Source: Opisthocomus hoazin
Lineage: Eukaryota; Chordata; Aves; Opisthocomiformes; Opisthocomidae
Direction: 5' to 3'
Length of the DNA: 64,000 nt
NCBI RefSeq assembly: GCF_030867145.1
Contig: NC_134454.1
Location: 48,667,830 to 48,731,829 of the forward strand
Positions 1 to 10,287 of this stretch are shown here, piece after piece (within the stretch, counting starts at the first letter, position 1; each line of letters begins with the position of its first letter). The notes beneath the pieces were generated by a model that had not been told where the DNA came from, did no database searches, and saw only the letters and a program-made list of their open reading frames with translations. The position numbers were made by a program, and so were the translations under genes.

Positions 1-722
1 CATGGTGGCAGGACACCAGTAACGGAGTTAGCTTTGCCCTCCCTCAGCGGACCGACACACTGAAACCAGCAGCTCCGTTCGGATCCCAGCAAGGAACAAA
101 GTCGGTCCCGTTTGGAGCCTGACCCTCCCTACCTTTCGGGAAGCGGCTCTCGAATCAGGGGTGAGTTTGGGTACACGCATCACCCGGGCCGGAGAGCTGG
201 GTAAAACCTACAGCCAACCACCCCACCCCCACCCCCCCGCGCCGTAAGGAGCGGGCCCAGTTTCGGAGCAGCGTCCCCGCGAAGCAGCCCGCAGCCCCCC
301 GCCGCTCCCGGGGAGCCCCGCCGCGCCGCCTTAACGGGAGGAGGGGCTCCTCGGGGGGCTGTCACTCTCCTTAAGCCTTTCCTTTCAAGCTTTGAATGTG
401 AGCAGCCCTCCAGCCCCCCTCTCCCCTTCCCTCCCTCCGGCAGATCGTAAAGAGAGGAGGGGAAGGGGGGGAAGAAAAAAAAAAGGAAAAAAAAAAGTTT
501 CGACAACAGGCTGGACCAATGGCAAGTGTCGAGGCAGCGAAAGGGGGCCGAGCGAAGGGAGAAAAGAGTGGAGAAAAGGAGAAAGAGAGCGAGAGAGCGC
601 AGGCTGGGGGGATGCGTAAAAGAAGAAGCGTTGCTAATTTTTTTTGTTGTTTGTTTGCTTTTCCATGCATGCATAATGAGGCCTAATCAGAGCACGCCGC
701 TGCTACTCGGAGGGCACTTTTG
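1..722 (+). promoter_or_regulatory. GAS1 upstream region / proximal promoter
   Basis: GC-rich DNA upstream of GAS1 with poly-purine and poly-pyrimidine stretches (about 415-490) and a short AT-rich break at 634-690 that holds TGCATGCATAAT. No protein gene is supported: open frames here are low-complexity Pro/Arg/Gly frames of a CpG island. The region leads into a TATA-like box at 723-730, so I read it as the proximal promoter. This is inferred from position and composition only. Confidence 0.5.
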
Positions 723-730
723 TATTTAAA
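723..730 (+). promoter_or_regulatory. TATA-like box of GAS1 (candidate)
   Basis: TATTTAAA sits in a GC-rich setting just downstream of the AT-rich patch. A start about 25-35 bases downstream would give a 5' leader of nearly 800 nt before the GAS1 ATG at 1548. No transcript data are available, and CpG-island promoters often start elsewhere. Confidence 0.35.
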
Positions 731-1407
731 GCCTTGCGGGAAAGAAAGCTCCGCAGACGGACCCGCAGCGCAGCCCGCGGCGCTTGTTGACAACAGAAGC
801 AGCACCGGTCGCCCGGAGAGAGAGAAAGAGACCCCGGAGGGAAGGCTGCCTCTTCTCCGACCCCCGCGCTGTCTTCCTGCCAGCGGGGAGAGACGCCGCT
901 TCTCCGGGAGGGACCGCTCCTCCTCCTCATCCTCCTCCTCCATCCTCCTCCTCCTCCCCGCCACCGCAACGCGCGACCCGCACCGAGAGGGAGCGAGCCG
1001 AGCTGGGACCGCGAATGGCACCGGAGCGGCGGGCATGTGCCGGGATGCTGCGAGCGGAGAGTTGAAAGCTCCCGAGGAGGCGGCGGCGGCGGCATTTATT
1101 TTGTGCAAAAAAAAGAGAAAGAAAAAAAAAAAAGATCATCGGACCCGCACGAGGAGCGGGGCGGCACCATGAGCTCTCCCGGCGCAGCCTGCGAGCCCCC
1201 GAGCGCACCCCGGAGCCGCGCTCCTCCGCGCCCCGGTTTGCACTGATCCCCCCGCCCCAGCCCAACCGCCACCTCCTCTCCGGGCGCCGCCGCCGAGCCG
1301 GGAGCCGCGGGGACGGCCCCGGGCGCCTGCTTCGTGCCGCCGGGCCCGGCTACCGGGGGCGGGAGGGCCCGGGAGCCGGCGCGGATGGATTGACGCGAGG
1401 AGACCTC

Positions 1408-1659
1408 ATGCACACGGCCGGCGGGAGTTCTGCGAACTTTTCCGCGGGCGGCAGCTCCTTCTCCTCCTCCTCCTCCTCCTCCTCGTCGTCGTCGTCGCCT
1501 ACCGGCGCCTCTCCCCGTCTCGCCTGCGGCAGCCGCCGCCTCCCGCCATGGCGGCCCGCTCCCCGGCTCGGCCGCGGCCGGGCGCCTGGCTGTGTCTGGC
1601 GGCGGCGCTGGGCGCCGTGTGGCCGCCGCGGGGCTCGCTGGCGCAGGGCCGGCGGCTGA
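1408..1659 (+). other. Upstream ORF overlapping the GAS1 start (candidate)
   Basis: An ATG at 1408 opens an 83-codon frame that includes a serine run encoded by a (TCC)n tract and ends at 1659, 110 bases inside GAS1 in another frame. Its ATG context is weak (C at -3), while the GAS1 ATG lies in GCCATGG, a strong context. If the leader includes 1408, this frame could lower GAS1 translation by diverting ribosomes. It is not a proposed stable protein. Part of it is the +1 shadow of GAS1. Confidence 0.3.
1461..1496 (+). repeat. Trinucleotide repeat in the GAS1 leader, (CTC)8(GTC)4
   Basis: Eight CTC units followed directly by four GTC units, about 50 bases before the start codon. A looser CTC/ATC tract lies at about 917-958. 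Such tracts in 5' leaders are often length-variable. Confidence 0.9.
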
Positions 1660-2507
1660 TCTGCTGGCAGGCGGTGCTGCAGTGTCAGGGGGAGCCCGAG
1701 TGCAGCTACGCTTACAGCCAGTACGCCGAGGCGTGCGCCCCGGTGCTCCTGCAGCAGCCGCCGGCGGGAGGCGGCGGGGACGGCCCGGCGGCCGCTGCAG
1801 GCCCCGGCGCCGCCTCCAGGCGGCGGTGCCCCAGCCACTGCATCGCGGCGCTCATCCAGCTCAACCACACCCGGCGCGGCCCGGCGCTGGAGGACTGCGA
1901 CTGCGCGCAGGACGAGAACTGCCGCGCCACCAAGCGCGCCATCGAGCCCTGCCTGCCCCGCACCAGCAGCCCCGCGGCCGGCGGCGGCGGTCCCGGCCCG
2001 GGCGCCGGCCCCGGCGGCCCCGGCGTCATGGGCTGCACGGAGGCGCGGCGGCGCTGCGACTGGGACAGCCGCTGCAGCCTGGCGCTCAGCCGCTACATGA
2101 CCTACTGCGGGAAGCTGTTCAACGGGCTGCGCTGCACGCCGGAGTGCCGCGCCGTCATCGAGGACATGCTGGCCGTGCCCAAGGCCGTCCTGCTCAACGA
2201 CTGCGTCTGCGACGGGCTGGAGCGGCCCATCTGCGAGTCGGTCAAGGAGAACATGGCCCGCCTCTGCTTCGGCGCCGACATGGGCGGCAACGGCGCCGGC
2301 AGCAGCGGCGGCTCGGACGGCGGCCTGGAGGAGTACTACGACGAGGATTACGAGGAGGAGCCGAGCCAGAAGGGGAGGGACGACGCGGAGGACAATGCGG
2401 GCTCCGAGCCCGGCTTTCCCGTGCAGGCGGATAGCGCCGGCCGGCCCGCCGGCGCGGCCTGGGCGCTCCTGGCCTCCATCTTGCTGCCGCTGCTGCCGCG
2501 GCTCTAG
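1548..2507 (+). CDS. GAS1: Growth arrest-specific protein 1 (GAS1), GPI-anchored Hedgehog co-receptor
   Basis: A single-exon 319-residue protein. Residues 1 to about 32 form a signal peptide with a Leu/Ala core. Two cysteine-rich modules of the GDNF-receptor-alpha type follow: module 1 (about 35-137) and module 2 (about 162-241), each with ten cysteines, joined by a Gly/Pro/Ala linker. A further Gly/Ala-rich insert sits inside module 1 at about 72-91. Asn106 in NHT is a potential N-glycosylation site. Residues 260-271 are acidic and tyrosine-rich. The C-terminus (about 301-319) is a short hydrophobic tail with no charged residue until the last Arg, as expected for GPI-anchor addition. In vertebrates GAS1 binds Sonic hedgehog and acts with CDON, BOC and Patched; it can also affect RET signalling and arrest growth when overexpressed. 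The start is supported by the signal peptide and the strong ATG context. Genes of this family are intronless, as here. Intact, with no sign of damage. Confidence 0.97.
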   Translation: MAARSPARPRPGAWLCLAAALGAVWPPRGSLAQGRRLICWQAVLQCQGEPECSYAYSQYAEACAPVLLQQPPAGGGGDGPAAAAGPGAASRRRCPSHCIAALIQLNHTRRGPALEDCDCAQDENCRATKRAIEPCLPRTSSPAAGGGGPGPGAGPGGPGVMGCTEARRRCDWDSRCSLALSRYMTYCGKLFNGLRCTPECRAVIEDMLAVPKAVLLNDCVCDGLERPICESVKENMARLCFGADMGGNGAGSSGGSDGGLEEYYDEDYEEEPSQKGRDDAEDNAGSEPGFPVQADSAGRPAGAAWALLASILLPLLPRL

Positions 2508-3403
2508 CGGCTCCCCCCACCCCTCCCACCCCCGGCTTCGCCGGGCCGGGCCGTCGGCGGGGGACCCGGCCCGGTGTGAAACGCTCTGACCGCCACTCCT
2601 CCGACCGTTAGTCGGGGCGCCCCCCCTCCCCCGTGCCCCGCAGTTGGTGCCCCCAGTCTGCCTCCGCTGCTGCGCGCAGCGCCGGCCCGCACCCTTCCCC
2701 CGGCCCGGCCCGGCCGGCAGCCTCCGGCCGGCGGAGCCGCCGCGGCCCTGCAAGCGGAGCGGGCAGCGGGCCGCTCGCCTGTCGGGCGCCGGTCCCGAGT
2801 GTGCACTATGCAATGGCCGCCGGCTTGCCTCGGCGCTGGCAGCCGGCGGAGGGGCCGCGGCCGAGGCGCCGCCGCCGCCGCCGGCGGGAGAAGCGCGGAG
2901 CCGCGGCGCGCTGGCTGCCCGCCGCCCGCTCGGAGCGGTGCGGGGTGAAGGCTGGGAAGAGGTGAGCTCCCCGCCGAGCCCCGCTCTCCTCCCTGGCGCG
3001 GCGGGGCTGAACGCCGCATCCGCCGTTGGGTGAAGCCAAGGAGACAGCAGGCTGAATAAGTTCTGTGGTTTACAGCACTCCCTCTTGCACACGCATCTTC
3101 CCTGTAACAAAAGCGGGTCGGCAGCCGTCTCTTCCTCTTTAACCTAGCGACATTAAAAAAAAAACCCCTTCCCCCCCCCTTTTTCCCCGAGTTGTTGGCT
3201 ATACTGAACAATGCAACTTTTGTTTTAAGAGAGCTCTGCACTGCCATCTTTGAAAGACACTTTTTAAGCTCGAGAACATGTATGTACAAATATCCTGAAA
3301 AGTTATATTGCCTCTCATCATATCAGGGTGCTGACCTCTGGTAAATCTTATATAAAAAAAAAAAAGTATTTAAAACTGGGATTTGTTACCAGTGGCTCTT
3401 TTT

Positions 3404-3429
3404 TGTATATACAATTTTATAAATTGTAT
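3404..3429 (+). promoter_or_regulatory. Pumilio-type site overlapping an AU hairpin in the GAS1 3' UTR
   Basis: TGTATATA (3404-3411) fits the UGUANAUA consensus of Pumilio proteins. It overlaps ATACAATTT (3409-3417), which is the exact reverse complement of AAATTGTAT (3421-3429), with a 3-nt loop TAT. Binding by a Pumilio protein and folding of the hairpin would exclude one another. Function is inferred. Confidence 0.4.
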
Positions 3430-3441
3430 GCTTTGGGGATA

Positions 3442-3450
3442 ATTTATTTA
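3442..3450 (+). promoter_or_regulatory. AU-rich element in the GAS1 3' UTR
   Basis: ATTTATTTA has two overlapping AUUUA cores, typical of mRNA-destabilising elements in short-lived transcripts. It lies 12 bases before the poly(A) signal. GAS1 mRNA is known to be growth-regulated, which fits, but no experimental support is visible. Confidence 0.4.
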
Positions 3451-3461
3451 AGAAAAAAAAT

Positions 3462-3467
3462 AATAAA
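3462..3467 (+). terminator. Poly(A) signal, GAS1 (likely main site)
   Basis: AATAAA about 955 bases after the stop codon, the first canonical signal on this strand after the gene. Cleavage is expected 10-30 bases later, about 3478-3495. Later AATAAA motifs at about 4590 and 4826-4831 could serve longer isoforms. Confidence 0.6.
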
Positions 3468-3856
3468 AGTTTTAAATCCACGTCCTATATGCCAGATAAT
3501 TGCATTTGCTATTCTTTTCTGGAAAGGTACAGATTTCATTTTATGTTTAAAGGGATACCAGCAACAGTGATTCAGTGATGTATGCTCTAGAACATCAAAT
3601 GTACTGTGTATTTTATAGATTGGAAGTTAACTTTCTTACTTGGAGAGACTTTATGAACGTAGAATTGTACGAACGCGTTTCTGAGCTGCCTTAAACCTTG
3701 TGTATTTTTTTATAGGAGGCGTAAAAAAGGCCTGTGTTTTAAATATATACGGCTTTTTGTATTTTCTAAACGTGTAAATTAGTAAAGAAAGAGCTTTAAA
3801 TAATGGATGTAGTGAAATTGTTTTCCAGGGACACTTGAACTCTCGGCACCCGAGGT

Positions 3857-3901
3857 TGGAGGAGGGGGAGGAGCTGGGGGGGCGGTTGGGGGGGGCGGGG
3901 G
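3857..3901 (+). other. Guanine-rich, G-quadruplex-prone block
   Basis: Runs of 5, 7, 8 or more and 5 guanines separated by one to a few bases, about 390 bases after the GAS1 poly(A) signal, in otherwise AT-rich DNA. Four or more G-runs of at least three with short loops meet the usual quadruplex pattern. G-rich blocks downstream of genes can slow RNA polymerase II; that role here is a guess. Confidence 0.5.
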
Positions 3902-6900
3902 AGCGAACCGCGGAATAACAAACCAAAAACAAGCAACAAACAAAAATCTCTGTCTGCCTGTAATACTTTACATAGATGTAAATTACTGCTATTCTTACTT
4001 TAATGAATAATTACATGCAAGAAGTAAACACAGCTTTGAAAGTACCGGTTTAAAAGAGTGGTTGATTTTATAATGCGTTGGCATGGTAACTCACCAGTGC
4101 CAGGAGGGAGTAGAGCAACTCAGGGACGCTGACTCTGTGTGTAAGAGGAACTGCTGGTGCGCCACGCTTTCTTCGCGAAGCAGGGGCACATTGCTCTCGC
4201 CGACGGTCTTAAGAAATTCCCTCCTAGGCACGCAAACGAGTAAATGGTGAGAAACCCATCAGACGGAGGTGGCCCGCGTTCACGAGCACGGCTTGGCGCA
4301 GGCAGCGGCGCGCGCGCGCCGAGCGGGCCGTGACGGCACCCAGGAGAGTTGGCCGTTCAGCCTGCCTTCTCCCGCAACGAGGAGTGCAAGAGGAAACGGG
4401 CTGGAGGGATCAGCAATGACCAGATCTTGTAATACCGTTCTTTCAGAGTTGCTCTGCGCCGTGCTGAAGCCTGGTTTGCTGCCAGAGCTACTGATCTACA
4501 CTCAAACGCCCTTAGATAAATAATTACGCTCTTAAGCTGTGTCGAGTGCTGATACACTTGACCTTGTAAATAGAAATGTTTGCAGTAGGAATAAACTCCA
4601 GCGTTGGAAAATCTTTTAAACATTGACACAAAAGAGAGAGCTCAGTCCTCTGGGGATTTGAGTTTGGACTGCGTCAAGCTAGGCACTTACAAAAAAAGGA
4701 GAAGGAAGAAAGGGGGGAAGGGGGGGGGGGAAGTTTATTTATCTTCTATTCATGGTGTTTATTTAAAGCTTTTCCTTTTAAATGCCGTGATTGGAAGGCG
4801 AGTCAGAAGTTTAAAAGCTACCACAAATAAACTTTGACTGAGGGGGCGACAGATTAGCAAGATAGTGCCTTTTTCATCTTACCAGATCTCGACAGATGGC
4901 AAATCCACATCTGTCTGTTGTATAAATCAACAAAATTAGAAATCCCTGCTTCTGGATTAGTTATTTCAATGACAGGTTATTTTGTTGTTTCTTTAGGGTG
5001 CAAATTTGATTGGGTTGCCCAGCAGTAAACGCACACACGCGCATGTGCACGCACATAAACCACCCCCCAGATAGCTATGATGCCAGACAAGTATATGAGT
5101 ACGGTGCGCGGCCATGATCTGAAGTTCATTTTTAAAGTTATCTGAACGGTTGAGTAAGCTTATTGTTAAAACAAAGCTGGAAACGTCGTTACTTCGGGGA
5201 GAGAACAGGGTAGCTGGGTGAGACTTGTAAGTAAGAGTCAGCTTTCTTTACCAAGTGCTGAGTTCACAACAGTGTAGGGATGAGCTTAAACATTTTCTCC
5301 AGTTCTTCAAGAGACGCTCAGAAACAAATTTTCAGTTCGACAACAGTTAGTGCCCACAAGGCCTGTTTAACTCGTTGTTGACGAAAAATTAAGTCCCAGC
5401 TAAAAGCCTTTATTTTTCTTCAGTTAGGAGTAAAGACATTAGCACTAGAAAAGGACTGATAATTAACTGCTACAATAAGCTCAAGACTTGATTTTACAGG
5501 TTCCTGTCAAAAGCATCTGCCTGGAATAAATCAACACTGAGCACCACTAGGCAGGGAGGACTCATCTATGCGCTTCCTTCCACACAGAAAGTGGATTGTT
5601 TTAATTTAAATAATTATACAGTAGATACAGCTGAACTAATTCTCTCCCGTGAGCTCCTCCCCATGAGGAGATAACGTTGTGGGGTTTGTCGTGTCGTCGG
5701 AGTAAGCACAGTTTCCAGGATGAATGGCTTCCTGTATTGGTGTGTGCCCCAGCCTCCAATGCCCGTGCAGATGTTGATGTCCATCAAATTTGTGTTACTT
5801 TTGCTTCATTGTGAGACAAGTGGAAATTCTGGAAATGTAAAGGGAAGTAGTAAGGACAGCTTTAAGCAAGGGAACGGCTTCATGTTCCCTGACAGAGGGA
5901 GATTTTCCACAGGAAAAGAATTTATCTCGTTTGTCCGGGTATTTGAAAGTGCTCCTTGTCAAGGTCCTGTCCAGCCTATCCCTTCCGGGGGGAGAAGGAA
6001 CTCTCCACCATTTCACGTAAAATAATCCAGTAGGTTCTGCTCCCTTTTTATTCCCAGTTACCAGGTTTGAATTCTTGGTGACAGTTTATTTGTCTTTGGA
6101 GGCACTTCAGTGACAAATGTTTAAGGGAGTGTGGGACAATGGTGAAGAACAAGGAGGCAGTTCATTGAACTGACAGTGACCATACAGTAAATAGAGGGAG
6201 ATTCAAGCTTCACTGATCACCCAAGTGCACAGCAAATCTTTTGTATGCAATCACAATGGACATAACATAAGGTCTCTGTTTATTTTTAACAATATACACC
6301 AACATATACAGGCAGGCATATGTAGCTTTCAAAATTGTTATGAAAAGAAGCCTTACAATGAGGGAGAGCAAAGCTCTGGTTTGGCCAAGTCTTTCTCAGT
6401 CACATTGGAAAGCATGATGGATTTTAGTTACAATCTCCTCTCCACTCCTCCAGAGAGCCATTAGTGTACCAGATCTCTCACTGCAGGCACGCATCTATCG
6501 GGCATATGTGTGGTAGGGCTGCAAAGTTGGCAGCAGGCAGCTTTGCAGGTGCAGAACAAGAAATTCCACCTCAATGCAGTGCAAAACGAGTACTTGCTCT
6601 GTGGTTTTGTTATTTGTTGTGTGGTTTGTTTTTTTTTTTTTTTTTCTTTTAATTGCACTGGAAGAGGGTGAGAGGAGCTCTAAAATAGCCGAGATGCACG
6701 TATGAGAAGTAGTGGGACACAAAGTCGTCACCAGCTGAGTCACGGAAAACGTGCTTGAGTTGCTGAGTTGTGTTGCATCTTCAATGTCACTAAAACAAAT
6801 TCAGACCTTGAATCGATTTTGTCCCTGTCCTCAGTAATAACATCACCCACTGCCACACTGCCTGTGGTAACGTACCCAATTGCAGGTCCTCAGGAAAAGT

Positions 6901-7039
6901 AGGTAGTCTTGCAAAGAAGAACATTTTCAAATGGGAAGAGCAGTGCTTCTCTCTGAGTTTTCAAGCTTGCATACAGATTTGTAAGCAGTAAAGTTGAAAG
7001 TTACTGTATTTTACTTGAGGCATTGGCTGCTAGACAGTT

Positions 7040-7560
7040 GAAAAGGCTCACATTGACTGTCTGAATGACATAAGTAATGCGCTATTAGCATAAATACTTT
7101 CTAAGACATCCATTTAATCAATTTCTTAAATAACAGAATGATCTACTACAAAATAGTGGACTGTATACACTATATTTTGGCACAAAGATGGTCATTCTCC
7201 CACTAGTAACCAGGGGCTCTAAATAAATGATTTCAACAATGTTTTATTAAAGGAGGACAAGAGCCCTCGAGCTGCATTAATCGGGGAGAAGTCGAGTGGC
7301 ACTTTTGTTATGGAAATGTTAAACACATAATAGTTCAGGCAAACAATGTGGAGCCACTTCATTCTCTCAGCCATGCTGACACCTCTTAAAGAGGAACTGC
7401 GGGGAAGGATGTGGGAAAGATTTGCTTTCTGAGGAAGCTTTCAGCTAATATTTTGGATATTTACCTCCAAAACTCAGGCAGTGCAAATGTAACTGAAGGG
7501 CATAAAAATAAAACAATAAAGAGGGATGATTTATGCAGTTGCTGCTAGTGATCAGCATTT
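7040..7560. promoter_or_regulatory. Candidate cis-regulatory block (repeat-free)
   Basis: Complex, low-repeat, AT-rich sequence with several homeodomain-type cores (ATTTAATCAATTT, GCATTAATCGGG) and no coding frame. Deserts around developmental regulators such as GAS1 usually hold conserved enhancers, so this is a candidate. No alignment was possible. Confidence 0.25.
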
Positions 7561-8159
7561 GGTGCCCCAAATCGAAATAGTAATTGACAAAACCCCCCTA
7601 TTTTTGTAAAGCTGTTTTCATGAACTGGTTATGAGCCAAGTGGGTATTATAGCAGAGGATGAGTGTGCATGAGGAGAGATTTTTCTAAACACACAGTGAC
7701 ATAGTGATAATACTATATCTTGAACGTATGTCAGGGAGGGAAGGAGGAACACCCTGGAATGAGGAGACAGACAGACTGAGGTTTAGTAGGATGGGTCAGA
7801 AGGTGAAGCATGAGGTGTAGGCAACCCAGAAATACATTACAAAATGATACAGAGAAAAGACGTGGCTGTGTAAAGAGAGATTCACTTTCGGATGTGGTAT
7901 TTTGGATGGTTGAGAGGAAGAAAGGATGAGGAAGGAATATGGCCATTGTGTAGGGAAGGTTTGAAGAATGAACAAATTGTGTACTTACTAATAAGGAGGA
8001 AGAAGCTACAAAAAATTATCTAGAGGTTAGTTGAGCAACAGATTGAAAATAACAGAGGGGAGGGAAGGAAAGGTATCTGGCCTAAGTAAGTTGGCAGAGC
8101 CAGAAAAGGAAGAGTAATGTAGAAATAAGATGAATATTCATATTTGGAGAGGATTTTTT

Positions 8160-8640
8160 CCCATCTCCAGAAGCTGGAGAAGGAAGTTATCATCCCCGTG
8201 TTCTTGGTGTTCATGACACTGCACCTTGAACACTGTGTCTAGTTTTGAGACAACTCCCCCTCCAGGTTCAGGAAGGATATTGAGAAACTGGAGGGGCTAG
8301 TGGAAGGCTGCCAGGATGACAAGAGTTTGTGACCAGTGAGGAGAAGATGTGGGAGCTGAACTTCAGTCCGGCTGAGACAAAGCTGCCAGTAATCTGACGG
8401 CAGCCTATAGCTGCTGGAAGGGGACTTGTAAAGACTACATTAGGAAGAACTTCACCAAGAAAGGCAGTGCAGCAGTGTGACAGGTTTCCCAGAGAAACTC
8501 CAGTTCCTCCGTCCTTAGAGGTTTTCAAGACTTGGCTAGCAAGTCTGACTTCAGCTGACTTCATCTAGTGTGACTGGAGTATGGCTTCTGGCAGAAGTTG
8601 GGAGTAGATGATCTCCAGAGGTTCCATCTAAATAACTTAC
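8160..8640 (+). mobile_element. Old diverged CR1 LINE fragment (3' end)
   Basis: The order of segments matches a CR1 3' region: a stretch like the 'actgtgtctagttttgag' part of the reverse transcriptase C-terminus, then an 'aagaacttc...gtttcccagagaaactc' part, then a terminal 'gatgatctccagaggt' motif. Frame and spacing are heavily decayed, so it is much older than the neighbour at 8986-9518. Confidence 0.65.
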
Positions 8641-8985
8641 TGTAATTCTACTGTAATTTTAATGTTGCCATGACAGTGGGAAATCCAAGATGCATTTTGG
8701 GTAGATCCAGAGCGAGATCAGGCTCAGGAATGTATATGGCACACTTCAATGAAGATGATGATGCAGGGAAGCTGGGGAGAAGCGGTAGCTGTTACATATG
8801 CCCACAAGGCCATAGAGGGTGGAAAATAGTTGGGAAGGAGTCAGTGGAAGTGTAGGAGGAGAGTGGAGACCAAAACACATAATTTAGTCCAGAACCTGGA
8901 GACAAGAGGGAGAGAGGAAGTATAATACAAGGGAAATACTGAGATGTAAGGGAATATAATGAGGAAAAGGAAATTGTCTGTCTGA

Positions 8986-9416
8986 TGGAGTACTGCGTTC
9001 AGCTCTGGAGCCCTCAGCACAAGAAGGACATGGAACTGTTGGAGCGGGTCCAAAGGAGGGCTACAAAAATGATCCGAGGGCTGGAGCAGCTCTCCTGTGA
9101 GGACAGGCTGAGAGAGTTGGGCTTGTTCAGCCTGGAGAAGAGAAGGCTGCGGGGACACCTGACTGCAGCCTTTCAGTACTTAAAGGGAGCCTATAGGAAA
9201 GATGGGGACAATCTTTTTAGTAGAGACAGCAGTGACAGGATGAGGGGTAATGGTTTTAAACTAAAACAGGGTAGGTTTAGGCTGGATATAAGGAAGAAAT
9301 TCTTTACAATGAGGGTTGTGAAACACTGGAACGGGTTGCCCAGAGAGGTAGTGGAGGCCCCATCCCTGGAAACATTCAAGACCAGGTTGGACAGGGCTCT
9401 GAGCAACCTCATCTAG
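8986..9416 (+). pseudogene. CR1 ORF2 C-terminal remnant (open but truncated)
   Basis: About 143 codons still open to the natural stop, covering the C-terminal part beyond the reverse transcriptase core (motifs [36 protein letters not shown]). The endonuclease and RT active sites are absent because of 5' truncation, so no active protein is expected. It is not a host gene. Confidence 0.9.
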
Positions 9417-9518
9417 TTAGTGGTGTCCCTGCTTGCTGTGGGGGGGTTGGACTCAATGACCTCTAGGGGTCCCTTCCAACCCAAAACTTTCTATGATTCT
9501 ATGATTCTATGATTTCTA
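8986..9518 (+). mobile_element. CR1 LINE, 5'-truncated 3' fragment
   Basis: Matches the CR1 3' end: the last part of ORF2, a short 3' UTR with GGTTGGACTCAATGACC and CCCTTCCAACCC, and a terminal (ATTCTATG)n tail at about 9490-9518. It is truncated at its 5' end, as is usual for CR1. Little decay; the retained frame is still open. Flanks show no convincing target duplication. Confidence 0.95.
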
Positions 9519-10269
9519 TGGAACTGGAAAATGGGCAGTTTGATTGGAAAAGGGAAGGATAGGACTGGGAAGAGAATATGGAGGAAACTGAATGTGTGGA
9601 AGGGACCTCTCTTTCCTTTCCAAGAGAGAAGTACTTGTTTATAAACATGTCTTTGGGACTCGTCACCACAATATCTTGCTGCCTCGAAACAACAGGAATA
9701 CAAGACAGTTGAGTCTCCTCCCTTAGAAGTATGCCTACATACATGTATAGACAGTGAGGGCACAGTCTGTGTTTTTAACATGGTGCTATCTGAGAGATTA
9801 CAGTGCTCTGTGTAGTCACAAAACACATCCTCATGGAAATAAACATAGCTTGCTAGATGTCATCTCTTAATACGGAAATCAAGCCACATCTGTTTATAAA
9901 GTCTTTTAATAAAATAATGCAATCACTACTGTATGGTGTGAGTGTATACTTAGCTTGCGCTAGTTTTCATTGTTGAAAAAATACATGAGGCTAGATGTTT
10001 TAAACAGAACAAATATAAGCACTCCAGTTTCCTGTCATCCACTGGCAATGACGCTAAACCTTCTTTTAATTCTACCAGTGGTTGCAGTTGAGGAAGTGCT
10101 ATTGTAAGCATGATTTTTGTAGTTTTATCGTGGTGACACCTAAATCTGAAAACTTCTGTACCAGGATGTTGCCTGTCTTCTGAAATGCTGTTGCGTTCTG
10201 ACACGGGAGAGTGAAATCACAAAATGCTTTTAGACTGTGGAAAAGAAAGTGCCATCAGACTAATTACTT

Positions 10270-10287
10270 GGTGGTGGTGGTGGTGGT
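10270..10287 (+). repeat. (GGT)6 microsatellite
   Basis: Six uninterrupted GGT units; likely length-variable. Confidence 0.95.

Larger units (their letters stand above)
150..3040. other. CpG island covering GAS1
   Basis: GC content and CpG density are visibly very high from about 150 to 3040 and drop sharply after the coding region, around the sequence following 3040. Such islands usually mark broadly or developmentally active vertebrate promoters. Here it spans promoter, 5' leader, the whole single exon and the first 500 bases of the 3' UTR. Boundaries are by eye. Confidence 0.8.
2508..3490 (+). other. GAS1 3' untranslated region
   Basis: Sequence after the TAG stop is GC-rich to about 3040, then turns AT-rich. 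It holds a Pumilio-type UGUAUAUA, a 9-bp inverted repeat, an AUUUAUUUA element and the poly(A) signal AATAAA at 3462-3467. The 586-codon antisense frame (1350-3110) is a composition artefact of the island. The UTR end near 3480-3490 is inferred from the signal. Confidence 0.6.
3491..8150. other. Intergenic, downstream of GAS1
   Basis: Mostly single-copy AT-rich DNA. It holds a guanine-rich block (3857-3901), a poly-G/purine run near 4698-4732, a T-run at 6630-6645 and a repeat-free block at 7040-7560 noted separately. Open frames such as 5720-6025 have no recognisable domain or splice context, so I do not call them genes. Confidence 0.6.

Noticed and set aside
1592..2434. 280-codon plus-strand frame overlapping GAS1
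   Set aside because: Out-of-frame shadow of GAS1 with low-complexity Arg/Gly/Ala composition.
1350..3110. 586-codon minus-strand open frame across GAS1
   Set aside because: Antisense shadow of a very GC-rich gene; Arg/Ala/Gly/Pro-rich, no domain.
5720..6025. 101-codon frame with ATG
   Set aside because: No recognisable domain and no promoter or splice signals.
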